Of a DNA stretch of 17,037 nucleotides, positions 1 to 8,235 are shown in pieces. Under the pieces are notes generated by a model that worked only from the letters and a program-made list of their open reading frames with translations, did not search any database and was not told where the DNA came from. Origin of the DNA: Flavobacteriaceae bacterium (GTDB lineage Bacteria > Bacteroidota > Bacteroidia > Flavobacteriales > Flavobacteriaceae); the NCBI GenBank assembly GCA_029247985.1, contig JAQWKF010000095.1, positions 1 through 17,037 on the forward strand, in the 5' to 3' direction. The position numbers and the translations under genes are program-made. The stretch's first letter is position 1, and the number at the start of each line of letters is the position of its first letter.

Positions 1-1110
1 GGACAGCTAGGCAAAATGCTTACCGATATAACGCGCAAATGGGATATCCGCACCCATATTCTTGACTCCAATGCCGGTGCACCCGCAAAAAACAGCTGCT
101 ACCGATTTGTTCAAGGGGATTTGATGGACTATGAAACAGTGCTAAACTTTGGAAAAGAAGTTGAAGTACTTACCATTGAAATTGAACATGTTAATATTGA
201 TGCCCTTTATGAGTTGGAGAAAGCTGGTGTTTTGGTTTATCCAAAACCAGCAACCCTCGACATCATTCAAAACAAACAAACACAAAAAGCTTTTTTTGAA
301 CAACAAAAACTGCCAACTGCCCCTTTTATTTCCTGTGAAAACAAAAAAGAGCTTTTAGCACATATTTCAAATGGCAGCGTTGACTTTCCTTTCATTTGGA
401 AAGCCGCCCGTTTTGGTTATGACGGTTTTGGTGTGAAAAAAATTGACCGTAAAGCAGCTATTGATGCTTTGCCTGATAACCCGTGTATCATTGAGACAGT
501 TGTTCCAATAAAACAAGAAATAGCCATTATAGCAGCCAGAAATCCTGATGGTGAAATTGCGCTTTACCCCCCAGTGGGCATGGCGTTCCATCCAGAGGCT
601 AATCAAGTAGAGTATGTCTATTTCCCTGCCGAGATTAGCAAAGAAATTGCAAAAAAAGCACATGATATTACCCATAAGTTGGTTAGCGCTTGGGCGCATG
701 TAGGCTTGTTGGCAGTTGAGTTTTTTATTGACCAAGAGAACAACCTTCTTATAAACGAAGTAGCGCCACGGCCGCACAACAGCGGTCACCTTACCATAGA
801 AGGCGCCAATACTTCGCAATTTGAGCAGCACATACGCGCCATACTTAACGCCCCGCTTGGAAAAACAAGCTTTCATGAACCCACCATCATGGCCAATGTG
901 GTTGGTCCACAAGAACTCATTGGCACATTTGTCTATGATGGAATAGATCATGTGCTAAATACCCCACAATCTGCACTACACATTTATGGAAAGAAAACAA
1001 CTAAACCGCAACGAAAAATGGGACATATTACCCTTACAGGTGCAGATTTAAATGATATTTTTAAAAAAATTAAAGACTTAAAAGCAAAACTTAAACTTAA
1101 AGCGAATTAA
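1..1110 (+). CDS. purK: N5-carboxyaminoimidazole ribonucleotide synthase PurK (5' end cut by window)
   Basis: ATP-grasp enzyme that carboxylates AIR with bicarbonate and ATP to give N5-CAIR in cytosolic purine biosynthesis. The frame is open from base 1 and begins GQLGKM, which matches the end of the PurK N-terminal glycine loop (GGGQLG), so the real start lies upstream and about 10-17 residues are missing. The ATG at 16 is internal. Visible family motifs are EIEHVN, the ATP-grasp stretch KAARFGYDGFGV, and near the C-terminal third NEVAPRPHNSGH, which carries metal and nucleotide ligands. The visible 369 residues fit the usual length. The stop is followed after one base by purE, so the two are almost certainly co-transcribed; their products act in succession on an unstable intermediate. 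Family assignment is secure; only the start is unknown. Confidence 0.96.
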   Translation, partial: GQLGKMLTDITRKWDIRTHILDSNAGAPAKNSCYRFVQGDLMDYETVLNFGKEVEVLTIEIEHVNIDALYELEKAGVLVYPKPATLDIIQNKQTQKAFFEQQKLPTAPFISCENKKELLAHISNGSVDFPFIWKAARFGYDGFGVKKIDRKAAIDALPDNPCIIETVVPIKQEIAIIAARNPDGEIALYPPVGMAFHPEANQVEYVYFPAEISKEIAKKAHDITHKLVSAWAHVGLLAVEFFIDQENNLLINEVAPRPHNSGHLTIEGANTSQFEQHIRAILNAPLGKTSFHEPTIMANVVGPQELIGTFVYDGIDHVLNTPQSALHIYGKKTTKPQRKMGHITLTGADLNDIFKKIKDLKAKLKLKAN

Positions 1111-1111
1111 C

Positions 1112-1597
1112 ATGAAAGTAGCCGTTATCATGGGAAGCAAAAGCGACCTACCCGTAATGCAAGACGCCATTGACACCTTGGCCCTTTTTGAAATCGAAAC
1201 GCATGTTGATATTGTATCTGCACACAGAACTGCCGATAAAATGATGTCGTTTGGAAAATCAGCACACGAAAACGGTATAGACGTTATCATTGCTGGAGCT
1301 GGCGGAGCAGCCCACCTCCCTGGAATGGTGGCCTCAATTAGTCCATTGCCTGTAATTGGCGTACCTGTTAAGTCTTCCAATTCCATAGATGGATGGGATT
1401 CTGTTTTGTCAATACTACAAATGCCTGGGGGCGTGCCTGTAGCTACCGTAGCACTTAATGGGGCAAAAAATGCAGCACTATTGGCTTGTCAGATTCTAGG
1501 CGTAAAAAATCCAGCCTTACGTGAGGCAATGATTGCCTACAAAGTATCCTTAGGTGAGAAAGTCCATCAAAGCGCGAAAGACCTTAACAATAAGTAA
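1112..1597 (+). CDS. purE: N5-carboxyaminoimidazole ribonucleotide mutase PurE, class I
   Basis: Cytosolic mutase that moves the carboxyl group of N5-CAIR to C4 to give CAIR, directly after PurK. It is 161 residues, the normal size for a single-domain class I PurE. Visible motifs are the phosphate-binding loop GSKSD (8-12), SAHRT (36-40, with the catalytic His38 equivalent), AGGAAHLPGM (about 63-72) and QMPGGVPVATV (about 103-113). The ATG comes one base after the purK stop, implying translational coupling. Presence of PurK supports the bacterial N5-CAIR mutase reaction over direct AIR carboxylation. The last 14 bases overlap the 3' end of the opposing membrane-protein gene. Confidence 0.97.
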   Translation: MKVAVIMGSKSDLPVMQDAIDTLALFEIETHVDIVSAHRTADKMMSFGKSAHENGIDVIIAGAGGAAHLPGMVASISPLPVIGVPVKSSNSIDGWDSVLSILQMPGGVPVATVALNGAKNAALLACQILGVKNPALREAMIAYKVSLGEKVHQSAKDLNNK

Positions 1598-2375
1598 GCG
1601 CCAAATAGCTCAAACCCAACCACAACACAGGAATTGCTTCAACATACAATGAAGTAAGGTGTTTTGGTCGATCTCTTTTAACTTTAAAAATAAGTATCCC
1701 TAGAACGACTAGTACCCCGATTTCAATCCAAGCAAGAATATTTTTAGTTGCCGTCATGAAGGCCAAAACGATAGCCATTAAAATCAAGATATACGACAGC
1801 AACTTTACCCCCTTAACACCCAAAACTTGTGGGAGTGTTTTCAAACGTGGTGCATCGCTATTAAGATCGTGTATTTCGAGCGGTACAATAAGCACCAATA
1901 TCCAAAGTATGGCTTTTGAGGCAATCAATACAAAATGAACCGAGGCAGCATTATACAGTGCAAAAGTAGCTAGAGTTGACCAGCACAAGGCCACAATAAA
2001 TACCTTAAGAGTAGGGATATAACGCAAGCCCATTTGAGCCCTGAAAGGAAGTGTGTATAACGCTGTAATCATCCCTACAAAAACAAAAATAAACCAAACA
2101 GCAGTGGTTTGTGTGGCGAGTCCAAAAATACCAATTGCCGTAGCGCAGAAAAGCATGGTGACTTGTAGCAAATTGATTCTTTTCCTTTTTACCAAAGCAG
2201 GTACAACAAAATGAAAGTATTGATAGGCAACCCAACCAAAACCAAAAATCGCACATTGCAATGAAACAGCTACATCAACGCCTTGTTGCATCGCTAACAC
2301 GTTGCAAAAAGCCCATAGCGATAAGGCAACGTGTAAGCTGGATTCAATATATGGGCGGAGATTGATATGCTTCAT
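1584..2375 (-). CDS. UbiA-like polytopic membrane protein, function unknown
   Basis: A 263-residue, very hydrophobic protein with roughly seven or eight predicted membrane helices and no cleavable signal. I do not recognise a named gene. The segment around residues 167-186 (IHDLNSDAPRLKTLPQVLG) resembles the second Asp-rich motif of UbiA-type prenyltransferases, where DxxxD precedes a basic stretch and a TLP-LG turn; here the aspartates are D170 and D174. The first UbiA motif, NDxxDxxxD, is not visible in the corresponding N-terminal part (about 43-66, ending in VKRKR), so prenyltransferase activity is doubtful. It could be a degenerate family member or a divergent enzyme. It is encoded opposite purE and overlaps its stop by 14 bases; the upstream side is divergent from gcvP. 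The ATG at 2375 is the only reasonable start, since the next Met is residue 29. Confidence 0.85.
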   Translation of the reverse strand: MKHINLRPYIESSLHVALSLWAFCNVLAMQQGVDVAVSLQCAIFGFGWVAYQYFHFVVPALVKRKRINLLQVTMLFCATAIGIFGLATQTTAVWFIFVFVGMITALYTLPFRAQMGLRYIPTLKVFIVALCWSTLATFALYNAASVHFVLIASKAILWILVLIVPLEIHDLNSDAPRLKTLPQVLGVKGVKLLSYILILMAIVLAFMTATKNILAWIEIGVLVVLGILIFKVKRDRPKHLTSLYVEAIPVLWLGLSYLALTYC

Positions 2376-2384
2376 AAAGAACTA

Positions 2385-2392
2385 CAAAACTA
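2385..2392 (-). promoter_or_regulatory. Possible -7 box for the UbiA-like gene
   Basis: On the minus strand these bases read TAGTTTTG, a perfect match to the Bacteroidota -7 consensus TAnnTTTG. The box ends only nine bases before the ATG at 2375, which would give a very short leader. No TTG is found at the expected -33 distance, so this call is weaker than the other promoters in the window. Confidence 0.33.
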
Positions 2393-2460
2393 CCAATTGT
2401 GTTAATAAGGTAGCCATTTATGGTTAACAACTTTAGGCCGAAATGGATGGGTTTGATTTT

Positions 2461-2488
2461 TTTGATTTTAAGCAAAAAATTACCTTTG
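2461..2488 (+). promoter_or_regulatory. Promoter of gcvP
   Basis: TTTG at 2461-2464, then 16 bases, then TACCTTTG at 2481-2488, a perfect TAnnTTTG -7 box for the Bacteroidota primary sigma factor. Transcription would begin around 2492-2496, giving a leader of about 15-20 bases before the ATG at 2511. The -33 element is the second copy of a tandem nine-base repeat TTTGATTTT (2452-2460 and 2461-2469). The short leader leaves no room for a glycine riboswitch. Based on motif match only. Confidence 0.65.
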
Positions 2489-2510
2489 AAAGGCTATAAT
2501 ACTGGTGTTT

Positions 2511-5375
2511 ATGGATACACAAAATTTCGCGCTTCGCCACTTGGGTCCAAACGAAAAGGAGTTGGACAAGATGCTTTCGGTTATAGATGCCTCATCGCTT
2601 GAAGAACTAGTTGCACAGACCGTTCCAGAAGCCATTAGGCTCCATGCACCCATGTCGCTTCCTGAAGCGATGAGCGAACATAGCTTTTCAAAACACATTA
2701 CCGCCTTAGGGAAACACAACAAGGTATTTACTTCCTTTATTGGCCTAGGTTATCACGAAGCCATTTTGCCCGGTGTAATCCAAAGAAATATATTGGAAAA
2801 TCCAGGTTGGTACACCGCATACACCCCCTACCAAGCTGAAATTGCTCAAGGTCGTATGGAGGCGTTGCTCAACTTCCAAACCATGATTGTGGAACTCACA
2901 GGAATGGAACTTGCTAATGCCTCTCTTTTAGATGAATCTACAGCTGCAGCAGAAGCCATGAGTCTACTCTTTGGCCAACGTACAAGAACGCAGAAAAAGG
3001 AAGGTGCAAAGCTGTTTTTTGTAGATGAAAACACCTTGCCGCAGACCAAATCTGTGTTAGAAACAAGAGCCGTTCCCGTTGGTATTACACTTGTTTATGG
3101 CAGTTGCGATACTTTTGTACCTAATGAAGCATACTTTGGAGCTTTGGTACAGTACCCTGGTGCTGACGGTGCTATACCCAACCTAAAAGCTTTTATTGAT
3201 CGTGCTTCGCAAGCAGAAGTAAAAACGGCAGTTGCTGCTGACCTTATGAGTTTGGTGCTTTTAGAAGCGCCAGGAACTTTAGGTGCTGATGTCGTAGTAG
3301 GAAGCAGTCAACGCTTTGGAATTCCCCTTGGCTATGGAGGACCGCACGCAGCATTCTTCGCAACCAAGACCGCCTACAAACGCAGTATACCTGGAAGAAT
3401 TATTGGCGTTACCAAAGATAAGTCTGGTAACAGAGCTTTACGTATGGCCTTGCAAACGCGTGAGCAACACATTAAAAGAGATAGGGCTACATCTAATATT
3501 TGTACTGCACAAGTACTTTTGGCGGTTATGGCAGGAATGTATGCTGTATACCACGGCCCAGAGGGACTAAAATCAATTGCTACACGCATACATCGTCATG
3601 CTTGTCAACTGAATCAAGCACTGAAACAACTAGGGATAACGCAAAAGAATAAAGCGTTCTTTGACACACTTCACATCGAAGCTCCTGCTAAAGAAATAGT
3701 ACGCTTAGCAGCTACTAAAGGAATCAATATTCGTCAGATCAATAATAATGAGCTGAGCATTACCTTCCATGAAGCAACAGAGGATCATCACGTTCAAATT
3801 TTGATTGATATCATTTCCGAAGCAACTAAGCAACCTGCTTTTGATGTCAATTTGGTTGAGATGGATTACCTCCCTGTTTCACACAAGCGAACTACTTCAT
3901 TTTTAACCAACGACGTATTTCACAGTTACCACTCCGAAACCAGCATGATGCGCTATATCAAGTCCCTTGAGCGCAAAGACTTGGCGCTAAATCATTCCAT
4001 GATTGCTTTGGGCTCTTGTACCATGAAGCTAAATGCTGCTACAGAAATGTTTGCTTTGAGTGATCCACATTGGAATAACATACACCCCTTTGCTCCTATT
4101 GATCAGGCAGCTGGCTATACTAGTGTGTTACACGACCTGGCTGACTACCTTACAGAAATTACAGGCTTCGGAGGCACATCCTTACAGCCCAATTCAGGAG
4201 CACAAGGCGAATTTGCAGGACTGATGGTCATCCGAGCATATCATCTAGCAAACGATGACGCACATCGCAATATCTGTCTTATTCCTGCATCTGCGCATGG
4301 CACCAATCCAGCCTCTGCCGTAATGGCTGGTATGCAAGTTGTTGTCGTAGGCACTGACGAAAAAGGAAATATTGACCTAGACGACTTAAAAGCCAAAGCC
4401 AATGAGCATGCTGATAATTTAGCAGCTTTGATGATCACCTATCCCTCAACACATGGTGTTTTTGAATCAGCTATTAAGGAAATAACCGCTTATATTCACA
4501 GTAAAGGTGGGCAAATATATATGGATGGTGCAAATATGAATGCGCAAGTTGGCCTAACCAATCCAGCTGTTATTGGCGCAGACGTTTGTCACTTGAACCT
4601 CCACAAAACTTTTGCTATACCGCACGGCGGTGGTGGCCCAGGAGTAGGTCCGATATGTGTTGCCAAACACTTGGTCCCGTTTTTGCCAAATCACGCCATA
4701 ATTCCAACAAGTGGTGAACAAGGAATTCAAGCACTTTCTGCAGCGCCTTATGGTTCAGCTCTAGCCTGTCTTATTTCTTATGCTTACATACGCTTACTAG
4801 GAGCAGCAGGGCTTACGAAAGCCACAGAGGTAGCTATCTTAAATGCCAATTACATCAAGGAACGTATTGCCAAGCACTACCCTGTTTTGTACAGTGGTGA
4901 CAACAACAGAGCAGCACACGAGTTTATCATTGATTGTCGTGCTTTCAAAGAAAAAGGCATAGAAGTAATGGACATTGCAAAACGCTTGATCGATTATGGC
5001 TTTCATGCACCAACGGTATCGTTCCCGGTTCCAGGCACCATGATGATTGAGCCAACAGAAAGTGAAAACATGGCAGAACTAAATCGTTTTTGCGAGGCGT
5101 TTATTTCAATTCGCTATGAGATTGAGGCCAGCACTAAAGAACAAACGAACAACTTGCTTCGTAACGCACCACATACCTTGACTCAATTGACAGCGCACGA
5201 ATGGGAATTGCCATACACGAGAGAAGAAGCAGCATATCCATTGCAATTTGTTCGTGAAAATAAGTTTTGGCCAAGTGTACAGCGTGTAGATGAAGCATAT
5301 GGCGACAGAAACCTTATGTGCACCTGTGCTCCCATGGAAATGTATGTAGACAAACCTGTCTCACAAATTCAATAA
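2511..5375 (+). CDS. gcvP: Glycine dehydrogenase (aminomethyl-transferring), glycine cleavage P protein
   Basis: PLP-dependent P protein of the glycine cleavage system. It decarboxylates glycine and passes the aminomethyl group to the lipoyl arm of GcvH. At 954 residues it is the full-length single-chain form, with the two homologous halves fused. The PLP lysine is K699 in NLHKTF, followed by the glycine-rich loop HGGGGPG. Other family hallmarks are the N-terminal FALRHLGP, LLDESTAAAEAM near residue 140, SAHGTNPASA, and a C-terminal segment ending in PMEMY. An in-frame GTG at 2505 is possible, but the ATG at 2511 gives the family-typical N-terminus and fits the promoter. gcvT and gcvH are not adjacent, so the system is dispersed. 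It is followed by a 97-base gap with its own promoter for the next gene. Confidence 0.97.
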   Translation: MDTQNFALRHLGPNEKELDKMLSVIDASSLEELVAQTVPEAIRLHAPMSLPEAMSEHSFSKHITALGKHNKVFTSFIGLGYHEAILPGVIQRNILENPGWYTAYTPYQAEIAQGRMEALLNFQTMIVELTGMELANASLLDESTAAAEAMSLLFGQRTRTQKKEGAKLFFVDENTLPQTKSVLETRAVPVGITLVYGSCDTFVPNEAYFGALVQYPGADGAIPNLKAFIDRASQAEVKTAVAADLMSLVLLEAPGTLGADVVVGSSQRFGIPLGYGGPHAAFFATKTAYKRSIPGRIIGVTKDKSGNRALRMALQTREQHIKRDRATSNICTAQVLLAVMAGMYAVYHGPEGLKSIATRIHRHACQLNQALKQLGITQKNKAFFDTLHIEAPAKEIVRLAATKGINIRQINNNELSITFHEATEDHHVQILIDIISEATKQPAFDVNLVEMDYLPVSHKRTTSFLTNDVFHSYHSETSMMRYIKSLERKDLALNHSMIALGSCTMKLNAATEMFALSDPHWNNIHPFAPIDQAAGYTSVLHDLADYLTEITGFGGTSLQPNSGAQGEFAGLMVIRAYHLANDDAHRNICLIPASAHGTNPASAVMAGMQVVVVGTDEKGNIDLDDLKAKANEHADNLAALMITYPSTHGVFESAIKEITAYIHSKGGQIYMDGANMNAQVGLTNPAVIGADVCHLNLHKTFAIPHGGGGPGVGPICVAKHLVPFLPNHAIIPTSGEQGIQALSAAPYGSALACLISYAYIRLLGAAGLTKATEVAILNANYIKERIAKHYPVLYSGDNNRAAHEFIIDCRAFKEKGIEVMDIAKRLIDYGFHAPTVSFPVPGTMMIEPTESENMAELNRFCEAFISIRYEIEASTKEQTNNLLRNAPHTLTQLTAHEWELPYTREEAAYPLQFVRENKFWPSVQRVDEAYGDRNLMCTCAPMEMYVDKPVSQIQ

Positions 5376-5380
5376 TATGG

Positions 5381-5411
5381 GTGTTGAGCGCATTTATAAA
5401 CACAACTTTTT
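5381..5411 (+). terminator. Weak terminator-like hairpin after gcvP
   Basis: GTGTT (5381-5385) can pair with AACAC (5399-5403) across a 13-base loop, and five T bases follow at 5407-5411. The stem is only five pairs and AT-leaning, so it would be a poor intrinsic terminator. It is the only candidate of this kind I found between genes. Confidence 0.22.
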
Positions 5412-5412
5412 C

Positions 5413-5439
5413 TTGTAACCGTATAGATTTCTATATTTG
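5413..5439 (+). promoter_or_regulatory. Promoter of the KASIII gene
   Basis: TTG at 5413-5415, then 16 bases, then TATATTTG at 5432-5439, a perfect TAnnTTTG -7 box. The predicted start of transcription near 5444 leaves about 28 bases before the ATG at 5473. This suggests the gene is transcribed separately from gcvP. Motif evidence only. Confidence 0.6.
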
Positions 5440-5472
5440 AATATCAGAAAACGAGCACTACTCTTATAAAAC

Positions 5473-6531
5473 ATGGGAATCCACATCACAGGCGTTGGAA
5501 GTTATATTCCTTCACACAAAGAACGAAATCAAGATTTTTTAGCACATACATTTTTAGACGATAGCGGTAACCCTTTTGGTGCTGAAAATGGCGATATAAT
5601 TGAAAAATTTAAAGCCATAACGGGCATTGAAGAGCGGCGTTATGCCAAACCTCACCAAACTGCATCTGATCTCGCTTTTCTGGCTGCTGAAAAAGCTATT
5701 GAAGACGCATCTTTTGATCCTGAAACCTTGGACTACATAATTGTAGCTCACAATTTTGGCGATATTCAACACGGATGTATACAAACTGATATGTTACCTT
5801 CCTTGGCCACAAGAGTAAAGCACAACCTCCAGATAAAGAATCCGAATTGTGTTGCTTATGACCTGATTTTTGGTTGCCCAGGATGGGTAGAGGGTGTTAT
5901 TCAAGCAAAAGCTTTTATCAAATCAGGCATGGCCAAACGCTGCATGGTTATTGGTGCTGATACCTTGTCCCGAATTGCTGATCAAAACGATAGAGACGCC
6001 ATGATTTTTGCTGATGGGGCTGGAGCTACAATCATTGAAGAAACAGAAGAAGTTGGTGGTCTTCTAAGCCACTGTTCTCAAACCTACAGCACAGAAGAAG
6101 CGTTTTACTTATTTTCTGGAAAGTCTAACGACCCAACAGCTAACCCTGAGGACAAGTATATTAAAATGCTCGGAAGAAAAGTTTACGAATTTGCCATTAG
6201 CCACGTTCCGCAAGCTATGAAGGACTGCTTTGACAAAAGCGGAGAAGACCTAGGATCCTTAAAGAAGATTTTTTTGCATCAAGCCAATGAAAAAATGGAC
6301 GAAGCCATCGTCAAAAGGTTTTACCGTCTTTTTCGTCAACCCATTCCTGCAGACATACTACCAATAAGTATTCATAAATTGGGCAATAGTTCTGTTGCAA
6401 CTGTCCCTACCCTATTGGATTTGGTAAAGCGAAATGCCCTTGAGGGTCATCAAATTGAAAAAGGAGATGTTGCGCTTTTTGCCAGTGTAGGCGCTGGAAT
6501 GAACATCAATGCGTTTACCTATAAGTTTTAG
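5473..6531 (+). CDS. 3-oxoacyl-ACP synthase III family protein (FabH-like)
   Basis: A 352-residue thiolase-fold condensing enzyme of the FabH/KASIII group, expected in the cytosol. The catalytic triad is visible: Cys135 in FGCPGW, His269 in FLHQAN and Asn305 in KLGNSS. The N-terminal GVGSYIP, the middle GADTLS and FADGAGA, and the C-terminal SVGAGMN are also typical. Known family members start fatty acid synthesis by joining acetyl-CoA or a branched acyl-CoA to malonyl-ACP. The context around the Cys (GCPGW) differs from the ACAGF-type site of classical FabH, so the acyl substrate cannot be stated. No other fatty-acid gene is nearby, so this may be a second KASIII with a specialised primer or secondary role. 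It has its own promoter, and its stop overlaps that of the opposing phosphatase gene by four bases. Confidence 0.92.
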   Translation: MGIHITGVGSYIPSHKERNQDFLAHTFLDDSGNPFGAENGDIIEKFKAITGIEERRYAKPHQTASDLAFLAAEKAIEDASFDPETLDYIIVAHNFGDIQHGCIQTDMLPSLATRVKHNLQIKNPNCVAYDLIFGCPGWVEGVIQAKAFIKSGMAKRCMVIGADTLSRIADQNDRDAMIFADGAGATIIEETEEVGGLLSHCSQTYSTEEAFYLFSGKSNDPTANPEDKYIKMLGRKVYEFAISHVPQAMKDCFDKSGEDLGSLKKIFLHQANEKMDEAIVKRFYRLFRQPIPADILPISIHKLGNSSVATVPTLLDLVKRNALEGHQIEKGDVALFASVGAGMNINAFTYKF

Positions 6532-8159
6532 CGGCTTTTCAAGGCCTCAACTACCGGGTTACCAGTAACACCTGTTGGGTTACTTACTTCTAACAATGCA
6601 CACATTGTGGGTGCGATGTCTGAAATTTTTGTTCTTTTATATGTACTCCCTTTTTGAATGCCGTTACCGTAAAGCAATAGCGGAACGTGGGTATCATAGA
6701 TAAAGGCTGAACCATGCGTGGTTCCATAAGCACGTTTGGCTATATACCCCGGCAATAGCGTGTATACAACATCACCCGATCGCTTGGGGTTATATCCATT
6801 TTGCAAGCGTTCTACAATTGGATTATTGGTGTCCATTTCCATTAGGTCTGTTGTTGTATAAGCAGCAGCAATCCCTTCTTGTCGCTGTATAAAAGCAGCA
6901 GTAAAACGCCTTATCACATCAATATCTAATTTTGCTGAAGAAATGAGATCTTGATTGAGGTAAACTTCATCGTTTGATACATCGAGGATAATGTCGCTTA
7001 ATCCAAAAGCATCTTGCATGACTTTTTTAAGGGCTTGCACAAAAGCCCTTTTTCCAAAATATCCAGCAGGAATTTTGTTGTCTTTTAGATAATTGGGCAC
7101 GGGAGCGACGCCATGGTCTGACGTTAGAAAAAAGGTATATGCACCCTTACCCACTTGTGCGTCTAAAGCACGAAAAAGCCTTGCGAGTTCGAGGTCTAAG
7201 CGAACGTAGGTGTCTTGCAATTCCTTGGCGTTGGTGCCAAAATCATGGCCGATATAATCAGTTGACGAATAAGAAATCATGAATACGTCTGCATGATCAT
7301 CTACACCTAAGTCCTCCCCTTTCAAAGCCGCCAATGCGAAGTCCGTAACAAGACTATTGCCAAAAGGTGTTGCTAGCAGCACATCATAGCCATTATTGGT
7401 AGCCGTCAGAGCAGCCAAATCATATGGAAAAGTGGGGTTTTCTTTGCCTTTGGGTCGCTTTTCATAGGGACTATCATCCAGTCCTGTTTCCGCATATTGA
7501 GAAATGGGGTAATAGGTATCCCAAGTGGTCAGATAGTCATCAATTTTTCTAGAGGCATTAAAACCTGTTGCCCATGCAGGTAGTGCATCCATATAAAAAG
7601 TACTGCTTATAAAGTTTCCTTCTTCCCCGCCTGAGAACCAATACGCACCATTGGCAGTATGGCCAATGGCCAGTATAGCACTTCTGTCTTTCAAAGAAAC
7701 ACTAAGTGCTTTGCCATTCATTTGGGTTGCCAACCTATTTTCATCAGCAAATGTGGAAACCAAAAGTGCGGTTGGTGCCTTACCCTTTACTCGCGCTGTT
7801 CCCAAGGATTTATAGCTGGAATCGTCTACACAATAGCGTGATTTTCGGCTTTGTCTATCAAACCAATCATTGCCAATAATTCCATTTATGGCAGGCGGAG
7901 TACCTGAAGCAATACTAGCATGCCCGGGGCCTGTTTTGGTTTGACGATAGTCAAAATGGTGATTTTTAGCCACAAAGCCTTCGTTATAAAAGCGCTTGAA
8001 TCCATTTTCACTAAAATGCGATTGGAATCGATATAGGTAGTCCATACGCATTTGATCAACAACAACACCTACTACGAGTTTGGTCTTGCCATTGTCGTGA
8101 TTTGAGCTGCAACTCAACAAAAGGAGACCAGCAATTATGTAGAAAGATTTGGTATTCAT
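6528..8159 (-). CDS. pafA: PafA-like alkaline phosphatase, lipoprotein
   Basis: Secreted alkaline-phosphatase-superfamily phosphomonoesterase, likely releasing phosphate from organic phosphoesters outside the inner membrane. From the ATG at 8159 the protein has 543 residues and starts with a lipoprotein signal: Lys4, a hydrophobic run, and the lipobox LLSC with Cys17. All residues known from Elizabethkingia PafA align at nearly constant offset: metal ligands D35, D301, H305, D348, H349 and H482; nucleophile T76 in TGPGHAS; N97; and the K157/R159 pair (LKDR) that marks phosphate monoesterases. An alternative ATG at 8183 adds eight residues; I prefer 8159 because it gives a standard-length signal peptide and the bases between are AT-rich and leader-like. 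Transcribed divergently from mlaE and overlapping the KASIII stop by four bases. No clear phosphate-regulated operator was seen. Confidence 0.88.
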   Translation of the reverse strand: MNTKSFYIIAGLLLLSCSSNHDNGKTKLVVGVVVDQMRMDYLYRFQSHFSENGFKRFYNEGFVAKNHHFDYRQTKTGPGHASIASGTPPAINGIIGNDWFDRQSRKSRYCVDDSSYKSLGTARVKGKAPTALLVSTFADENRLATQMNGKALSVSLKDRSAILAIGHTANGAYWFSGGEEGNFISSTFYMDALPAWATGFNASRKIDDYLTTWDTYYPISQYAETGLDDSPYEKRPKGKENPTFPYDLAALTATNNGYDVLLATPFGNSLVTDFALAALKGEDLGVDDHADVFMISYSSTDYIGHDFGTNAKELQDTYVRLDLELARLFRALDAQVGKGAYTFFLTSDHGVAPVPNYLKDNKIPAGYFGKRAFVQALKKVMQDAFGLSDIILDVSNDEVYLNQDLISSAKLDIDVIRRFTAAFIQRQEGIAAAYTTTDLMEMDTNNPIVERLQNGYNPKRSGDVVYTLLPGYIAKRAYGTTHGSAFIYDTHVPLLLYGNGIQKGSTYKRTKISDIAPTMCALLEVSNPTGVTGNPVVEALKSR

Positions 8160-8235
8160 GATTGATATTTTAACAAATTTCAATTTTTATATTGAGATCT
8201 AGGTTATAGTAACATAATTTTTTACATTCGTTTAC

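Noticed and set aside
367..951. 194-residue minus-strand open frame opposite purK
   Set aside because: It lies wholly inside purK, its translation shows no domain, and it is rich in Cys, Phe and Tyr as expected for an antisense shadow.
1078..1386. 102-residue minus-strand frame opposite purE
   Set aside because: Antisense to a strongly conserved purE; no recognisable motif.
2376..2510. Possible glycine riboswitch upstream of gcvP
   Set aside because: The gap is short and a good promoter lies within 30 bases of the start, leaving too little leader for a riboswitch aptamer.
2420..2602. 60-residue plus-strand frame covering the gcvP start
   Set aside because: Runs through the gcvP promoter and out of frame into gcvP; no family resemblance.
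8160..8235. Minus-strand promoter for the pafA-like gene
   Set aside because: Only a one-mismatch box (GAAATTTG at 8181-8174) without a properly spaced TTG; too weak to annotate.
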